64,000 nucleotides of DNA. Origin: Algihabitans albus (GTDB lineage: Bacteria; Pseudomonadota; Alphaproteobacteria; Kiloniellales; DSM-21159). Position 1 is the first letter of the stretch. The number at the start of each line of letters is the position of its first letter. The notes under the pieces were generated by a model. That model was not told the DNA's origin. It saw only the letters and a list, made by a program, of their open reading frames with translations, and ran no database searches. The DNA lies in the NCBI RefSeq assembly GCF_003572205.1, contig NZ_QXNY01000008.1, positions 1 through 64,000 on the forward strand. Reading direction: 5' to 3'. The position numbers and the translations under genes are program-made. This document shows positions 52,026 through 61,143 of the stretch, in pieces.

Positions 52026-52952
52026 GTGAGCGAGAACGCGCCGGACAAGCTGACGATCGCGCTCTGGGCGGTGAACCTGACCAGGCCCCTGAACGGCATC
52101 GGCGCCTGGGCGGCGGCGGTCGAGGCGCAGATGCTGCGGGCCAAGGCGGGCGGCGCGGAACTGCTGGTCCTTCCCGAGTACATGTCGGAACAGTGGCTCT
52201 CCTTCGCGCCCGAAGGGATCGGGGCGACCGAGGAAATTCCCTGGATGGCCGCGCAGGCCGAGGCGGCGCTGGAGGCCATCGCGCCCTTGCCCGCCAGGCA
52301 TGGCATGGCCTTGCTCGCGGGCACCCTGCCGGTGAAGCTGGAGCCCGCGCCTGCCATGGGTTCGGCCTACGTCAACCGGGCGCATCTCTTGCTGCCCGAC
52401 GGCCGGGTGGTGCGGCAGGACAAGCTCTGTCTCACGCCGGGCGAGAAGGATCCCGAGGCTTGGAACCTCCGGCCGGGCGAGTGCCTGCAGGTTGTCACCT
52501 GGAAGGGACTGAAGCTGGCGACGCTGATCTGTCTCGATATCGAACTGCCGGCCCTGGCCGCGCTGCTGGCGCCGGAGCGCCCCGACCTGATCCTGGTGCC
52601 CTCCATGACGGCGAAGCTCTCCGGCTACGCCCGCGTCTTCGGCTGCGCCAAGGCGCGGGCCGTGGAACTTCAGGCCGCCGTCGCCGCCGTCGGGGTGATC
52701 GGCGCAGCCTCGACCAACAAGCCGCGCGAGACCAATACGTCCGGCTGCAGCGTTTTTCTGCCTTGCGAGGAAAGCCTCGGTTTCGTCGGCCTGCACGACG
52801 AGATTCCGGCGGCGGACTCCGCCGAGGACGAGGGACCGCTGCTGATCGCCCGCGACATCCCCTTCGGCGAAATCCATCGCCTGCGTGCCGGCGGCGCCGA
52901 AGTCTGGCCCGGCGCCTGGAGCGCCGAGCATGTCACTCTAAACCTGAACTGA
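52026..52952 (+). CDS. Carbon-nitrogen hydrolase (nitrilase superfamily), putative polyamine amidase
   Basis: A 308-residue amidase. The Glu-Lys-Cys catalytic set is seen in LLVLPEYMSEQWL (Glu), VVRQDKLCLTPGEKD (Lys) and LATLICLDIELPA (Cys). Placed between potD and an acetylpolyamine amidohydrolase, it probably hydrolyses a polyamine-derived amide or N-carbamoylputrescine-like compound. The GTG 52026 start follows GGGAAAGGAC. Confidence 0.8.
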   Translation: MSENAPDKLTIALWAVNLTRPLNGIGAWAAAVEAQMLRAKAGGAELLVLPEYMSEQWLSFAPEGIGATEEIPWMAAQAEAALEAIAPLPARHGMALLAGTLPVKLEPAPAMGSAYVNRAHLLLPDGRVVRQDKLCLTPGEKDPEAWNLRPGECLQVVTWKGLKLATLICLDIELPALAALLAPERPDLILVPSMTAKLSGYARVFGCAKARAVELQAAVAAVGVIGAASTNKPRETNTSGCSVFLPCEESLGFVGLHDEIPAADSAEDEGPLLIARDIPFGEIHRLRAGGAEVWPGAWSAEHVTLNLN

Positions 52953-52960
52953 AAGAGACG

Positions 52961-53992
52961 ATGCTGACGATCTATAGCGAGGACCACCGCTACCAGGACG
53001 GCAAGGCCGAACTGATCGACGGCCAGCTTCTGCCGCCCTTCGAGATGCCGCGCCGGGCCGAGATGGTGCTGGAGCGGGTGCGCGCCGTCGGGCTGGGCGA
53101 CATTCTGGAGCCCCAGGACTTCGGCCTGGAGCCGCTGGAGGCGGTGCACGACGCGCGCTACCTGTCTTTCCTGGCGGCGGCCTGGGGCGACTGGGTGAAG
53201 AGCGGGCGGGAGCACGACGCCCTGCCGCTCAACTGGCAGGTCCGCGGCATGCGGGCGCGCGAGCCGGAAAGCATCGACGGCAAGCTCAGCTACTTCTCCT
53301 TCGATGCCGGCACGCCGATCATGTCCGGCACCTGGCGGGCCGCCCGCGCCTCGGCTAACGTGGCGCTGACCGGCGCGGCGCGGGTGAAGGAAGGCGCGCG
53401 CGGTGTCTTCGCGCTCTGCCGCCCGCCGGGGCATCACGCGGCGGCCGACTATTACGGCGGCTACTGCTTCCTGAACAATGCCGCCGTGGCGGCCCAGTGG
53501 TTGCGCGATCAGGGCGCGGCGAAGGTCGCGATCCTGGACGTGGACTATCATCACGGCAACGGCACTCAATCGATCTTCTACGACCGGCCCGACGTCTTCT
53601 TCGCCTCGCTGCACGGTCACCCGAAGCAGGAGTTCCCCTTCTTCCTGGGCTACGAGGACGAAACCGGGGAAGGCCCGGGAGAGGGCGCCAACGCCAACTT
53701 CCCGCTGGAGTGGGGCACCGGCTTCGAGCGCTGGTCGGGCGCCCTGGAGGAAGCCTGCCGGCGGATCGGCGCCTTCGGCGCGGAGGCGCTGGTGATCTCT
53801 CTCGGCGTCGATACCTATAAGGACGACCCCATCAGCCATTTTACCCTGGAGGGCGACGACTACCTGCAGATCGGCCGGACCATCGCCGATCTCGGCCTGC
53901 CCACGCTCTTCGTCATGGAGGGCGGCTACGCCGTCGAGCAGATCGGTGTGAACGCCGTCAACGTCCTGACGGGGTTCGAGGAACAGATTTAG
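52961..53992 (+). CDS. Acetylpolyamine amidohydrolase (histone-deacetylase-like)
   Basis: A 343-residue zinc enzyme that deacetylates N-acetylputrescine/spermidine. Class hallmarks: CRPPGHHAAADYYGGYCFLN, AILDVDYHHGNGTQSIF (Asp and His zinc ligands), SLGVDTYKDDP and FVMEGGY. The MLTIYSEDHRYQDGKAELID N-terminus is typical of the bacterial polyamine class. It starts nine bases after the amidase stop, completing an uptake-and-breakdown cluster with potABCD. Confidence 0.9.
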   Translation: MLTIYSEDHRYQDGKAELIDGQLLPPFEMPRRAEMVLERVRAVGLGDILEPQDFGLEPLEAVHDARYLSFLAAAWGDWVKSGREHDALPLNWQVRGMRAREPESIDGKLSYFSFDAGTPIMSGTWRAARASANVALTGAARVKEGARGVFALCRPPGHHAAADYYGGYCFLNNAAVAAQWLRDQGAAKVAILDVDYHHGNGTQSIFYDRPDVFFASLHGHPKQEFPFFLGYEDETGEGPGEGANANFPLEWGTGFERWSGALEEACRRIGAFGAEALVISLGVDTYKDDPISHFTLEGDDYLQIGRTIADLGLPTLFVMEGGYAVEQIGVNAVNVLTGFEEQI

Positions 53993-54014
53993 AGAGCGGG
54001 ACGAACGACGGGCC

Positions 54015-54962
54015 TCAAAGCGCGAAGAGTTCGCGCGCCAACTCGTCGAGCGTGGCGATGTCCTGGAGCGGGAAGCGCTCCGCGATGGGTTCGAAGACGT
54101 CCATCGAGCGGTGCTGTGTGGCTCCGATGGCCTGACGGATCAGCGCCAGACCGAGCGTCTTCCGGTCGAAGTCTCTGCCGACGGGCCAGTCGCTGGCCTC
54201 CAGGAAAGTCTGGAGCAACGCCTTGTCGCAGCCGAAGAGGTCGCGATAGGGCTGGATCAGCTCGCTGTGGCGATCGGCCGCCAGGGCATCGCCCCAGTCT
54301 ATGATCCCGGCCAAGCGGCGCTCTGCCACGAAGACATGGTTGGCGGTAATGTCCCCGTGGGTGAAGACGCGGTCGAAGGGACCGAGCCGGGCGAGGTAGG
54401 TCTCGGCCTGCGCGATCAGGTGCGGCGGCAGCGAGCTTTTCGCCAGAGCCGTCTTCAGGTCTGCTATCGGCCAGTGCTTCCGACTGGCGAGGCCCGTCGT
54501 CGGCAGGGCGTGCAGCCGCTTGACCTGCCGTCCCAGCTCGGCGGCCAGCGACAGACGCTCTTCCGCCGACAGCTCGGCCCGCCAGGCGGCGGCGCCAGCC
54601 ATGCGGCTGGTGATCAGATAGGACCAGGGTGCGTCGGAGCCGTCGAACAAGCGCCCCTCGCCCAGCAGCCGGGGCGCTGCGATCTCCGGGTCGCTCGCGA
54701 GCAGGGCATAGGCTGCTCGCTCCGCTGCGTGACTCCGGCGCCAAGGGTGGAAGTAGCCGAACAGTTTCACCGCCAGGTCGCCGCTCGGATTGCTGCAGAG
54801 GAAGGTCGGGTAGGTCGCGTTGACCCCGGCAACCGGCGGTCCCGCGCCGCCGGCCAAGCCATGACGTGCCACGATCTCTGCGAGGTAGGGCGCCCAGAAG
54901 CCTCCGTCGCCGAGGCGTGCGACGTAGTCCTGCATGGACGCGAAGGCTGGCGGTTGGACCAT
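54015..54962 (-). CDS. Aminoglycoside phosphotransferase (APH)-family kinase
   Basis: A 315-residue small-molecule kinase fold. Seen: TYPTFLCSNPSGDLAVKLFG (ATP-binding Lys), VFTHGDITANHVFVAERR (catalytic Asp and Asn) and GIIDWGDALAADRH (metal Asp). The substrate is unknown; there is no reason to call it a resistance gene. ATG 54962 is chosen, with an alternative at 54935. Convergent with the amidohydrolase gene. Confidence 0.83.
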   Translation of the reverse strand: MVQPPAFASMQDYVARLGDGGFWAPYLAEIVARHGLAGGAGPPVAGVNATYPTFLCSNPSGDLAVKLFGYFHPWRRSHAAERAAYALLASDPEIAAPRLLGEGRLFDGSDAPWSYLITSRMAGAAAWRAELSAEERLSLAAELGRQVKRLHALPTTGLASRKHWPIADLKTALAKSSLPPHLIAQAETYLARLGPFDRVFTHGDITANHVFVAERRLAGIIDWGDALAADRHSELIQPYRDLFGCDKALLQTFLEASDWPVGRDFDRKTLGLALIRQAIGATQHRSMDVFEPIAERFPLQDIATLDELARELFAL

Positions 54963-55142
54963 CCTATCCGAGATCCCGGCCGGGACTGCGGCCAAGGCGA
55001 CTTCGGTTTATATGTAGGCGTGTGGTTGTGATGGCGGGTTTCCTTCTACAGAGCCGGTGATATCGCCGTCTTTACCGCGCCTCCCGCGGCCGCGACCGCA
55101 TTTCCTCTGGATTTTCCGGCCAGCTCTGTCATTTAGAGATCT

Positions 55143-56039
55143 ATGGACATCGCCAAGCTTTTCCGTTGGATCCCGCACGAGAATTACCGGAACCCACCGC
55201 CGGTGGTTGCTGTCATCCGTTTGTCGGGCACGATCGGCGTCGGTTCGGCGCTGCGCCGTGGGCTCAGCCTGGCCGAGCTGGCCGGGCCGATCAACCGGGC
55301 CTTCAAGCAGCCACGGCTCAAGGCCGTGGCGCTGGCGATCAACTCGCCGGGCGGGGCGGCGGCCCAGTCGGCCCTGATCGCCAAGCGCATCCGCGACCTG
55401 GCCGAGGAGAAGGACGTCAAGGTCTACGCCTTTTGCGAGGACGTGGCGGCCTCGGGCGGCTACTGGCTGGCTTGCGCCGCCGACGAGATCTATGCCCAGG
55501 AAAGTTCGCTGGTCGGCTCCATCGGCGTGATCGCCTCCGCCTTCGGCTTTCAGGAGGCGATCAAGAAGGTCGGCGTCGAGCGCCGGCTCTACACCGCAGG
55601 CGAGAACAAGTCGCTGCTCGATCCCTTCCAGCCGGCCCGCAAGAAGGACGTGGATCGTCTCAAGCGGCTGCAGGGCGACATCCACGAGTCCTTCAAGTCC
55701 TATGTGCGCGCCCGCCGCGGAGACCGTCTGAAGGGCAAGGAGGAGGAGCTCTTCTCCGGAGAGATCTATGCCGGGCGCGCGGCGCAGGAGGTCGGTCTGA
55801 TCGACGGCCTGGGCGACCTGCGCGGCATCCTGCGCGAGCGCTACGGCGAGCGGGTGCAGCTCCGCCGCGTCGACGGTGAAAAAAGCTGGCTGCGCCGCAG
55901 GTTCGGCCTGTCGCACTCGACGGGTGCGGTGGGCGGCGGACCGGCTCTCGGCTTGGCCGATTGGCGGCCGCAGGACCTGGCCGACGGCGCCCTGGCCGCC
56001 GTCGAGGACCGCGCCCTCTGGAGCCGCTTCGGGCTTTAG
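55143..56039 (+). CDS. S49-family serine peptidase (SppA-like)
   Basis: A 298-residue protease. Core: VVAVIRLSGTIGVGSALRRG, AVALAINSPGGAAAQSALIA, then the catalytic Ser in CEDVAASGGYWLACAADEIY and the Lys-containing SSLVGSIGVIASAFGF. No signal or membrane helix is evident, unlike standard SppA, so it is a soluble or peripherally bound type that digests leftover signal peptides or other small proteins. Confidence 0.88.
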   Translation: MDIAKLFRWIPHENYRNPPPVVAVIRLSGTIGVGSALRRGLSLAELAGPINRAFKQPRLKAVALAINSPGGAAAQSALIAKRIRDLAEEKDVKVYAFCEDVAASGGYWLACAADEIYAQESSLVGSIGVIASAFGFQEAIKKVGVERRLYTAGENKSLLDPFQPARKKDVDRLKRLQGDIHESFKSYVRARRGDRLKGKEEELFSGEIYAGRAAQEVGLIDGLGDLRGILRERYGERVQLRRVDGEKSWLRRRFGLSHSTGAVGGGPALGLADWRPQDLADGALAAVEDRALWSRFGL

Positions 56040-56063
56040 GCCTTTCGGCCCGCGCCCCTTGCC

Positions 56064-56816
56064 CTAGGTCTTGGCGATCGAACAGCCGCCGTCGGCCAGC
56101 ATAGCGCTGCCGGTCACGAAAGACGCGCTGTCGGAGAGCAGGAAGAGCGCCGCCCGCGCGATTTCCTCTGGTTCGGCCATGCGCTTGAGCGCGTGAAGAC
56201 CTTCCACGAACTCATGAAAATCCGGATCGTCTCCGGCCATGGGCGTCTTCGTCCCGCCTGGCAGCAAGCTGTTGACCCGGATGCCCTCCGGCCCGTGTTC
56301 CGCCGCGAGCACCTGGGTCAGCCCGACCAGGCCGGCCTTGCTGGCCGCGTAGGCGCCCATCCCGGGCAGGCCGATGCCGGAGCCGACGAAGGAGGAGGTG
56401 AAGAGGATCGCGCCGCCGCCCGCCGCCTTCATCGCGGGGATCTGGTGTTTGGCCGCGTAGAAGGCGCTGGTCAGGTTGGTCGCGACCACCCGATGCCAGG
56501 TCTCGCTCTTCATTTCGGGGAGCGGGCTCAGCTCGCCGAGGATGCCCGCATTGTTGAAGGCGGCGTCCAGGCCGCCGAAGGTGGAGACCGCCAGCTGCAC
56601 CAGGGCTTCGGCGTGGTCTTCATCGCAGAGGTCGCCGGCCAGCCAAGCCGCCTGCCCGCCGTCCTCGACGATCTCCCCGGCCAGCCGTTCGAGATGCGCC
56701 TCCCGTCTTGCGCCGAGGATGAGCGCCGCGCCCTCCGCCGCGAAGAGGCGCGCGGCGGCGGCCCCGATCCCGCTGCTGGCGCCCGTTACGATCGCTGTCT
56801 TTCCGTTGAGCTGCAT
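56064..56816 (-). CDS. Short-chain dehydrogenase/reductase
   Basis: A 250-residue classical SDR: cofactor motif TGASSGIGAAA, NNAG in AAFNNAGILGE, catalytic Ser in LFTSSFVGSG and YxxxK in YAASKAGLVGL, and a GGT/D end in MLADGGCSI. The substrate is unknown. Convergent with the S49 peptidase gene; same strand as the MarR gene upstream. Confidence 0.9.
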   Translation of the reverse strand: MQLNGKTAIVTGASSGIGAAAARLFAAEGAALILGARREAHLERLAGEIVEDGGQAAWLAGDLCDEDHAEALVQLAVSTFGGLDAAFNNAGILGELSPLPEMKSETWHRVVATNLTSAFYAAKHQIPAMKAAGGGAILFTSSFVGSGIGLPGMGAYAASKAGLVGLTQVLAAEHGPEGIRVNSLLPGGTKTPMAGDDPDFHEFVEGLHALKRMAEPEEIARAALFLLSDSASFVTGSAMLADGGCSIAKT

Positions 56817-56918
56817 TCGGCTATCCCCAAAGGTCCGTGAAGAGCTGAGGGGTAGGGTGGCCGTCGCGCGTGCTCCATCCGCTTCTTGTGCGGGGCGTAC
56901 CGCCGGGGCTCGGCCGCG

Positions 56919-57428
56919 TCACTCGGCCTGGGCGTGCCGCAGCAGTTTTTTCAGCAGTGCGGAAAGGTCGCACAACTCCTCCGCCGTCAGAACGGCCGTC
57001 AGCCGTGTCTGATTGGCCAGGTGTTCCGGCACCGCGCGCTCGATCAGATCGCGGCCGGTCGGGGTCAGGCTCACCAGGATGCCGCGCCGATCCTCCGGAT
57101 TGTGGCGGCGCGCAACGAAGCCCATGCGCTCCAGCCGGTCGATCCGCGCCGTCATCCCGCCCGACGAGAGCATGGTGATCTCGAAGAGCTGCGTCGGCGT
57201 CATCTCGTAGGGCGCCCCCGAGCGCCGCAGGCTGGCGAGCACGTCGAATTCGCCCGGCTGCAGGCCGAAGGCCGCGAAGAGGGGCGCGAGGTGATTGCGC
57301 TCGATCACGGCGGCGGTCTCGCTCAGGCGGCCCAAGACCTCCATCGGGCGAAGGTCCCAGTCCGGAAACTCCCGACGCCATTGGGCGACGGCCCGCGCGG
57401 CCCGATCGCAGTCGTTTTCTCGGGTCAC
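56919..57428 (-). CDS. MarR-family transcriptional regulator
   Basis: A 169-residue winged-helix regulator: GLQPGEFDVLASLRRSGAPY, TPTQLFEITMLSSGGMTARI (recognition helix), DRLERMGFVARRHNPEDRRG (wing). GTG 57428 is the start because GGAGGCAAG lies just upstream. It is divergent from an EamA exporter, and a MarR-type palindrome lies 13 bases before the start, indicating control of both genes. Confidence 0.9.
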   Translation of the reverse strand: MTRENDCDRAARAVAQWRREFPDWDLRPMEVLGRLSETAAVIERNHLAPLFAAFGLQPGEFDVLASLRRSGAPYEMTPTQLFEITMLSSGGMTARIDRLERMGFVARRHNPEDRRGILVSLTPTGRDLIERAVPEHLANQTRLTAVLTAEELCDLSALLKKLLRHAQAE

Positions 57429-57440
57429 CTTGCCTCCATA

Positions 57441-57458
57441 TATCTTGATATTAAGATA
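57441..57458. promoter_or_regulatory. MarR-type operator between marR and the EamA gene
   Basis: TATCTTGATATTAAGATA: near-perfect palindrome with TATCTT/AAGATA arms, matching the usual form of MarR-family sites. Its position overlaps the likely divergent promoters. Confidence 0.65.
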
Positions 57459-57512
57459 GTTAATGCAAAGATACTTGTCATCGACAGACCATCTTACCGA
57501 AAAGCGGCACCA

Positions 57513-58571
57513 ATGCCCCAGTCGAAGCCTCAACCGAGACCGGAACCCCAGACAGCCGATCCGCAGGGAGCCTTCGCTGTGGGTCTGCAAGCTCCGGCAC
57601 TGCTGCTGGTCACCGGGTGCTTGCTGGCGGTGACGATCATTCTGTCGCGGCTCGCCGCCGACGCCGGCGCGCCGATGCTCTGGTTCCTGACCCTGGTCAT
57701 GAGCGGTGCGGGTCTGGCCCTCATGGGCGTCGCACTGCTCTCCGGTCAAGCGAAAGGCAACTGGCGCCGCCTGCTGCTCTACGGTCTCGGGGCTGGAGCC
57801 TTCCAGGCGCTGCCAAGCGCCATGGCCTATTTGTCGGTCGCTCATGTGGGTGCCGGCTACGTCTCGCTCGCCTTCGCCTTTCCACTCCTGGTCACGTATG
57901 TCCTGGCGCTCGCGGTGGGCATGGAGCGCTTCGCGCCCTTGCGGGCTCTGGGCGTGACCGTCGCCCTGGCCGGCGGACTTCTGCTGGCGATCTCGAAACT
58001 CAGCGGCCTCTCGGCGGACGAGGAGGCTGTCGTCTGGGTCCTGGTCGCCTCGGCCATTCCCTTGGTTCTCGCCTGCGGCAACCTCTTCCGCACCCGTTTC
58101 TGGCCGGAGGGCGCGCCGCCCCTGCTGCTGGCGGCCCTGATGCTGCTGCTGGCTGCGATCCTGACCGTGCCGTTCGCGGCCGCCAGCGAGGGGATCGCCG
58201 GGGCCGCCCGGCTCTGGGACCAGGGTTTTCTGCTCGCTTTGACCGGTCTGAACACCGCTGCCTTCGCGTTGCAGTTCGTCGCCTACTTCCGGCTCCAGCA
58301 GACGGCCGGTCCGGTCTACCTCAGCCAGATCGGGTCCGTCGCGGCGGCGGTCGGCACGCCCGTGGCGGTCCTGTTCCTGGGCGAGACCCTGCCCGAAGGC
58401 TTCGCGGTCGCCCTCCTGCTGATCGTCGGCGGCGCCGTGCTCTTTCAGGTGGCGGCACGCCGGTCGTCGCCGGCCGGCCGATCTGTTCAGCCGTCGGAGG
58501 TCAGCTCGTCCTCCAGCCACGACAGCAGGGCCGCCGCCTCCGGACGGACTCGTCCCCGCTCCCGCCGATAG
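57513..58571 (+). CDS. EamA/DMT-family transporter 1
   Basis: A 352-residue inner-membrane protein with ten predicted helices in two EamA repeats (PALLLVTGCLLAVTIILSRL at the start; YLSVAHVGAGYVSLAFAFPL; FRLQQTAGPVYLSQIGSVAA). Exports small metabolites. The last about 40 residues are polar and overlap the 3' end of the convergent LysR gene by 85 bases, so they may not be important. Probably controlled by the adjacent MarR protein. Confidence 0.88.
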   Translation: MPQSKPQPRPEPQTADPQGAFAVGLQAPALLLVTGCLLAVTIILSRLAADAGAPMLWFLTLVMSGAGLALMGVALLSGQAKGNWRRLLLYGLGAGAFQALPSAMAYLSVAHVGAGYVSLAFAFPLLVTYVLALAVGMERFAPLRALGVTVALAGGLLLAISKLSGLSADEEAVVWVLVASAIPLVLACGNLFRTRFWPEGAPPLLLAALMLLLAAILTVPFAAASEGIAGAARLWDQGFLLALTGLNTAAFALQFVAYFRLQQTAGPVYLSQIGSVAAAVGTPVAVLFLGETLPEGFAVALLLIVGGAVLFQVAARRSSPAGRSVQPSEVSSSSSHDSRAAASGRTRPRSRR

Positions 58572-59410
58572 ATCGAGAGGCCCCGGGGCAGGGCCACGCT
58601 CTCGTGAAAGGGGCGCAGCAGTTTGCCGGACTGCAGCAGCCGTTCCATCACCCGCCGCCAGCCGAGCGCGATGCCGTGGCCTTCGACGGCCGCCTGGATC
58701 AGCACCGGGTAGCTGTCGAAGGCCGTACCCCGATGGCCGACCCGCAGCGGGCTGCCGAGCCGGTCCAGCCAGTCGTCCCACTCCAGCCAGTCCTGCGGCT
58801 CGACCCGATGATGCAGCAGGCGGTGGTTCGGCAGATCGGACAAGGGGAGCGGCAGCGGCAAGGGCGTCTCACGCCCGGCGAGGTAGGCAGGGCTGCAGAT
58901 GGGAAAGACCTCGTCCGATGCCGTGAAGGCCAGGGGGTAGGGACCGCTCGGGCGGTCCGACGTCTGCAGGGCGACATCGAAAGGCTCCGGCGTTTGGGCG
59001 ACCGGCCGGGTCGAGGCGGAGACCCGGATCTCGATGCGCGGATTGCGCTGATGAAAGCCGGAGAGCCGGGGCATCACCCAGTAGTAGGCCGAGCAGAGTT
59101 CCGCGAAGAGCACGACCTCGCCGCTTCGCTGCGTGCCGCGCAGTTCCGTCGCACGGGCCGCCAGCGTCTCCAGACTGGCCGCCACGCTGAGGGCGAAGTC
59201 GCGACCCGCTTCGGTCAGGAAGACGGCCCGATGCCGCCGCTCGAACAGCCGTACGCCCAGATCCTCCTCCAGGGACCGGATTTGCCGGCTGACCGCCGCC
59301 TGGGTCAGATGCAGTTCCTCGGCCGCCTGGGTGAAGCTCTCAAGCCGGGCGGCCGCCTCGAAAGGCAGAAGGCTGGCCAGCGGCGGCAGGCTCTTCCGAA
59401 AGCGATTCAT
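58487..59410 (-). CDS. LysR-family regulator, GcvA-like
   Basis: A 307-residue LysR protein. N-terminal HTH: LLPFEAAARLESFTQAAEEL, HLTQAAVSRQIRSLEEDLGV, RLFERRHRAVFLTEAG. The effector domain follows, with the WLEWDDWLDRL segment of the GcvA subgroup. Divergent from EamA gene 2 (59517), which it probably controls; the 106-base gap is the likely operator region. Confidence 0.9.
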   Translation of the reverse strand: MNRFRKSLPPLASLLPFEAAARLESFTQAAEELHLTQAAVSRQIRSLEEDLGVRLFERRHRAVFLTEAGRDFALSVAASLETLAARATELRGTQRSGEVVLFAELCSAYYWVMPRLSGFHQRNPRIEIRVSASTRPVAQTPEPFDVALQTSDRPSGPYPLAFTASDEVFPICSPAYLAGRETPLPLPLPLSDLPNHRLLHHRVEPQDWLEWDDWLDRLGSPLRVGHRGTAFDSYPVLIQAAVEGHGIALGWRRVMERLLQSGKLLRPFHESVALPRGLSIYRRERGRVRPEAAALLSWLEDELTSDG

Positions 59411-59516
59411 AACTCAGTGTAATGGAATTGAACGCAAAAGTCGTTTGAGAACCTTAGCTGCCCGGCGTCAGGCTTGATCGAAATTCATCCACGATCGAGC
59501 GGACGGAACTGCCAGC

Positions 59517-60575
59517 ATGAGCCGAGTAACGAGAGATCGCCCCGAGCAGGTGGGGCTGGGAATCCTGCTGATCGTCACGTCCGTATTTCTGATGTCGCTG
59601 GGGGATGCCCTCGTCAGGGACCTCAGCACAGACTTCACCCTCTGGCAGATTTTCCTGCTGCGTTCGCTTTTGGCTCTGCCGCTTCTGGCGGCCCTGATCG
59701 CCGTGCGTGGGCGGGGGCCGGCTGTCGAACGCGGCGCGCTTGGCTGGATCCTGCTCCGCAGCCTGCTGCTGGTCGCCATGTGGATTGCCTTCTACATCGC
59801 CTTGCCGCTGCTGCCCCTGTCTCTCGCCGCCAGCGCGCTCTACACGGCGCCGCTGCTCGTCGCGCTGCTGTCGGCGCTTGCGATCGGCGAGCCGCCCGGG
59901 CCGGGACTGAAGCTGGCTCTCGGTCTCGGGTTTCTCGGCGTCCTGGTGATCCTACGTCCGGGCACGGAGGTCTTCTCCTGGGCGATGATCCTCCCGCTCT
60001 TCGCCGCGGGCGCCTATGCGCTGGCCATGGTCATCACGCGCAGCAAGTGCATCGAGGTCAGTCCCCTGACCCTGTCTCTTGGTCTCAATACCTGCTTTCT
60101 CCTCGCGGGTCTGTTCGGCGTCGGGGCGCTCTTGCTTCTGGATCCGCAGCTTCGTGTGGCCGCCGCCAATCCCTTCCTGCTCGGAGACTGGGCGCCCATG
60201 GGTGGTCGGGCGTGGGGCTTCATGGCTTTGCTGGCCGCGCTTTTCGTTGCCGTCGCAACCGGGGTGGCCAGGGCCTATCAGTGCGGCCCGCCCGCGGTGA
60301 TCGCCACCTTCGACTACGCTTATCTGCCCTTCGCGGTGCTCTGGGGCCTGGTGCTCTTCCTCGAGCTACCCGATGCCGCGACCGTCGCCGGCATGTCTCT
60401 GATCGCCGTCGCGGGCTGTCTCGTTTTGTGGCGACAGCCGGCTCCTGTCGGCCCGCGCCCTCCAAAGATCGAGGAAGCCCAGGATCGCGGCGAGGGCCAG
60501 CGTCGCGGCGGAGATCCAACCTTCAGGAGCCGCCAAGGTGAGCAGGGTCGCGGCGCTCGCGGCCAGCCAGAGTGA
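59517..60575 (+). CDS. EamA/DMT-family transporter 2
   Basis: A 352-residue ten-helix exporter (LGILLIVTSVFLMSLGDALV, FYIALPLLPLSLAASALYTA, LYTAPLLVALLSALAIGEPP, IATFDYAYLPFAVLWGLVLF). The final about 45 residues are polar and overlap the convergent DUF6064 gene by 210 bases, longer than the core family. ATG 59517 is the start. It is divergent from the LysR gene. Confidence 0.85.
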   Translation: MSRVTRDRPEQVGLGILLIVTSVFLMSLGDALVRDLSTDFTLWQIFLLRSLLALPLLAALIAVRGRGPAVERGALGWILLRSLLLVAMWIAFYIALPLLPLSLAASALYTAPLLVALLSALAIGEPPGPGLKLALGLGFLGVLVILRPGTEVFSWAMILPLFAAGAYALAMVITRSKCIEVSPLTLSLGLNTCFLLAGLFGVGALLLLDPQLRVAAANPFLLGDWAPMGGRAWGFMALLAALFVAVATGVARAYQCGPPAVIATFDYAYLPFAVLWGLVLFLELPDAATVAGMSLIAVAGCLVLWRQPAPVGPRPPKIEEAQDRGEGQRRGGDPTFRSRQGEQGRGARGQPE

Positions 60576-61124
60576 CGGCACGAGGAACAGCAGGCGCCGC
60601 GCGCTGCCGGGCGGCTGCAGCAGCGCGATCCCCAGGGTGAGGATCGCCGTCGGGTCGGGCGCGATGCCAACGATCTCGGCGCCCGCCAGCGGTCGCCCGG
60701 CGAGCGGGGCTGTCAGGGGATGCAGCAGCAGGGCATACCCAATCAGCGCGAAGCCAGCGGCAGCCTGCGGATCGAGACCTTGGCGCAGGCGGATGCCGTC
60801 CCCGCGGACAGCCAGCCAGACGAACAGCAGCGCCTGCAGGCCGAACAGCGGAGCGAGATAGGCGGCCGCCCAGTTGACCGGCGCATAACGCTGCCAGAGG
60901 AAGCTCCAACCGACCCAGGCCCAGGCGGCGGCGAGCAGCAGCGCGGCGGCGCGGTCCGTCGCCGGCCGCCGGCGGAGCAGCAGCGCCGGCAGGGCGAGCC
61001 CGATCAGCAGCGTGGCCAGCGGCAGGGGCCAGAGCGCCGCGTTCTCCAGCTCGAAGAGGCGCCAGTAGGTGCGGGGCGAGAACAGCAGGAAGTCCGTCGG
61101 ACGGTAGCTCAGCCAGTCCAGCAT
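60366..61124 (-). CDS. DUF6064-family membrane protein
   Basis: A 252-residue protein with about seven helices. The N-terminus MLDWLSYRPTDFLLFSPRTY and WRLFELENAALWPL is characteristic of the family. The C-terminal about 70 residues are encoded antisense to the end of EamA gene 2. Function unknown. It is 19 bases downstream of the aldo/keto reductase gene on the same strand, probably one operon. Confidence 0.82.
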   Translation of the reverse strand: MLDWLSYRPTDFLLFSPRTYWRLFELENAALWPLPLATLLIGLALPALLLRRRPATDRAAALLLAAAWAWVGWSFLWQRYAPVNWAAAYLAPLFGLQALLFVWLAVRGDGIRLRQGLDPQAAAGFALIGYALLLHPLTAPLAGRPLAGAEIVGIAPDPTAILTLGIALLQPPGSARRLLFLVPSLWLAASAATLLTLAAPEGWISAATLALAAILGFLDLWRARADRSRLSPQNETARDGDQRHAGDGRGIG

Positions 61125-61143
61125 CTAGCGCTCCGCAGCCGTC

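Noticed and set aside
52961-53992. True histone deacetylase
   Set aside because: Bacterial N-terminus and position after potABCD point to acetylpolyamine substrates.
54015-54962. Aminoglycoside resistance gene
   Set aside because: Only the general APH kinase fold is seen; no resistance subfamily can be assigned and the setting is chromosomal.
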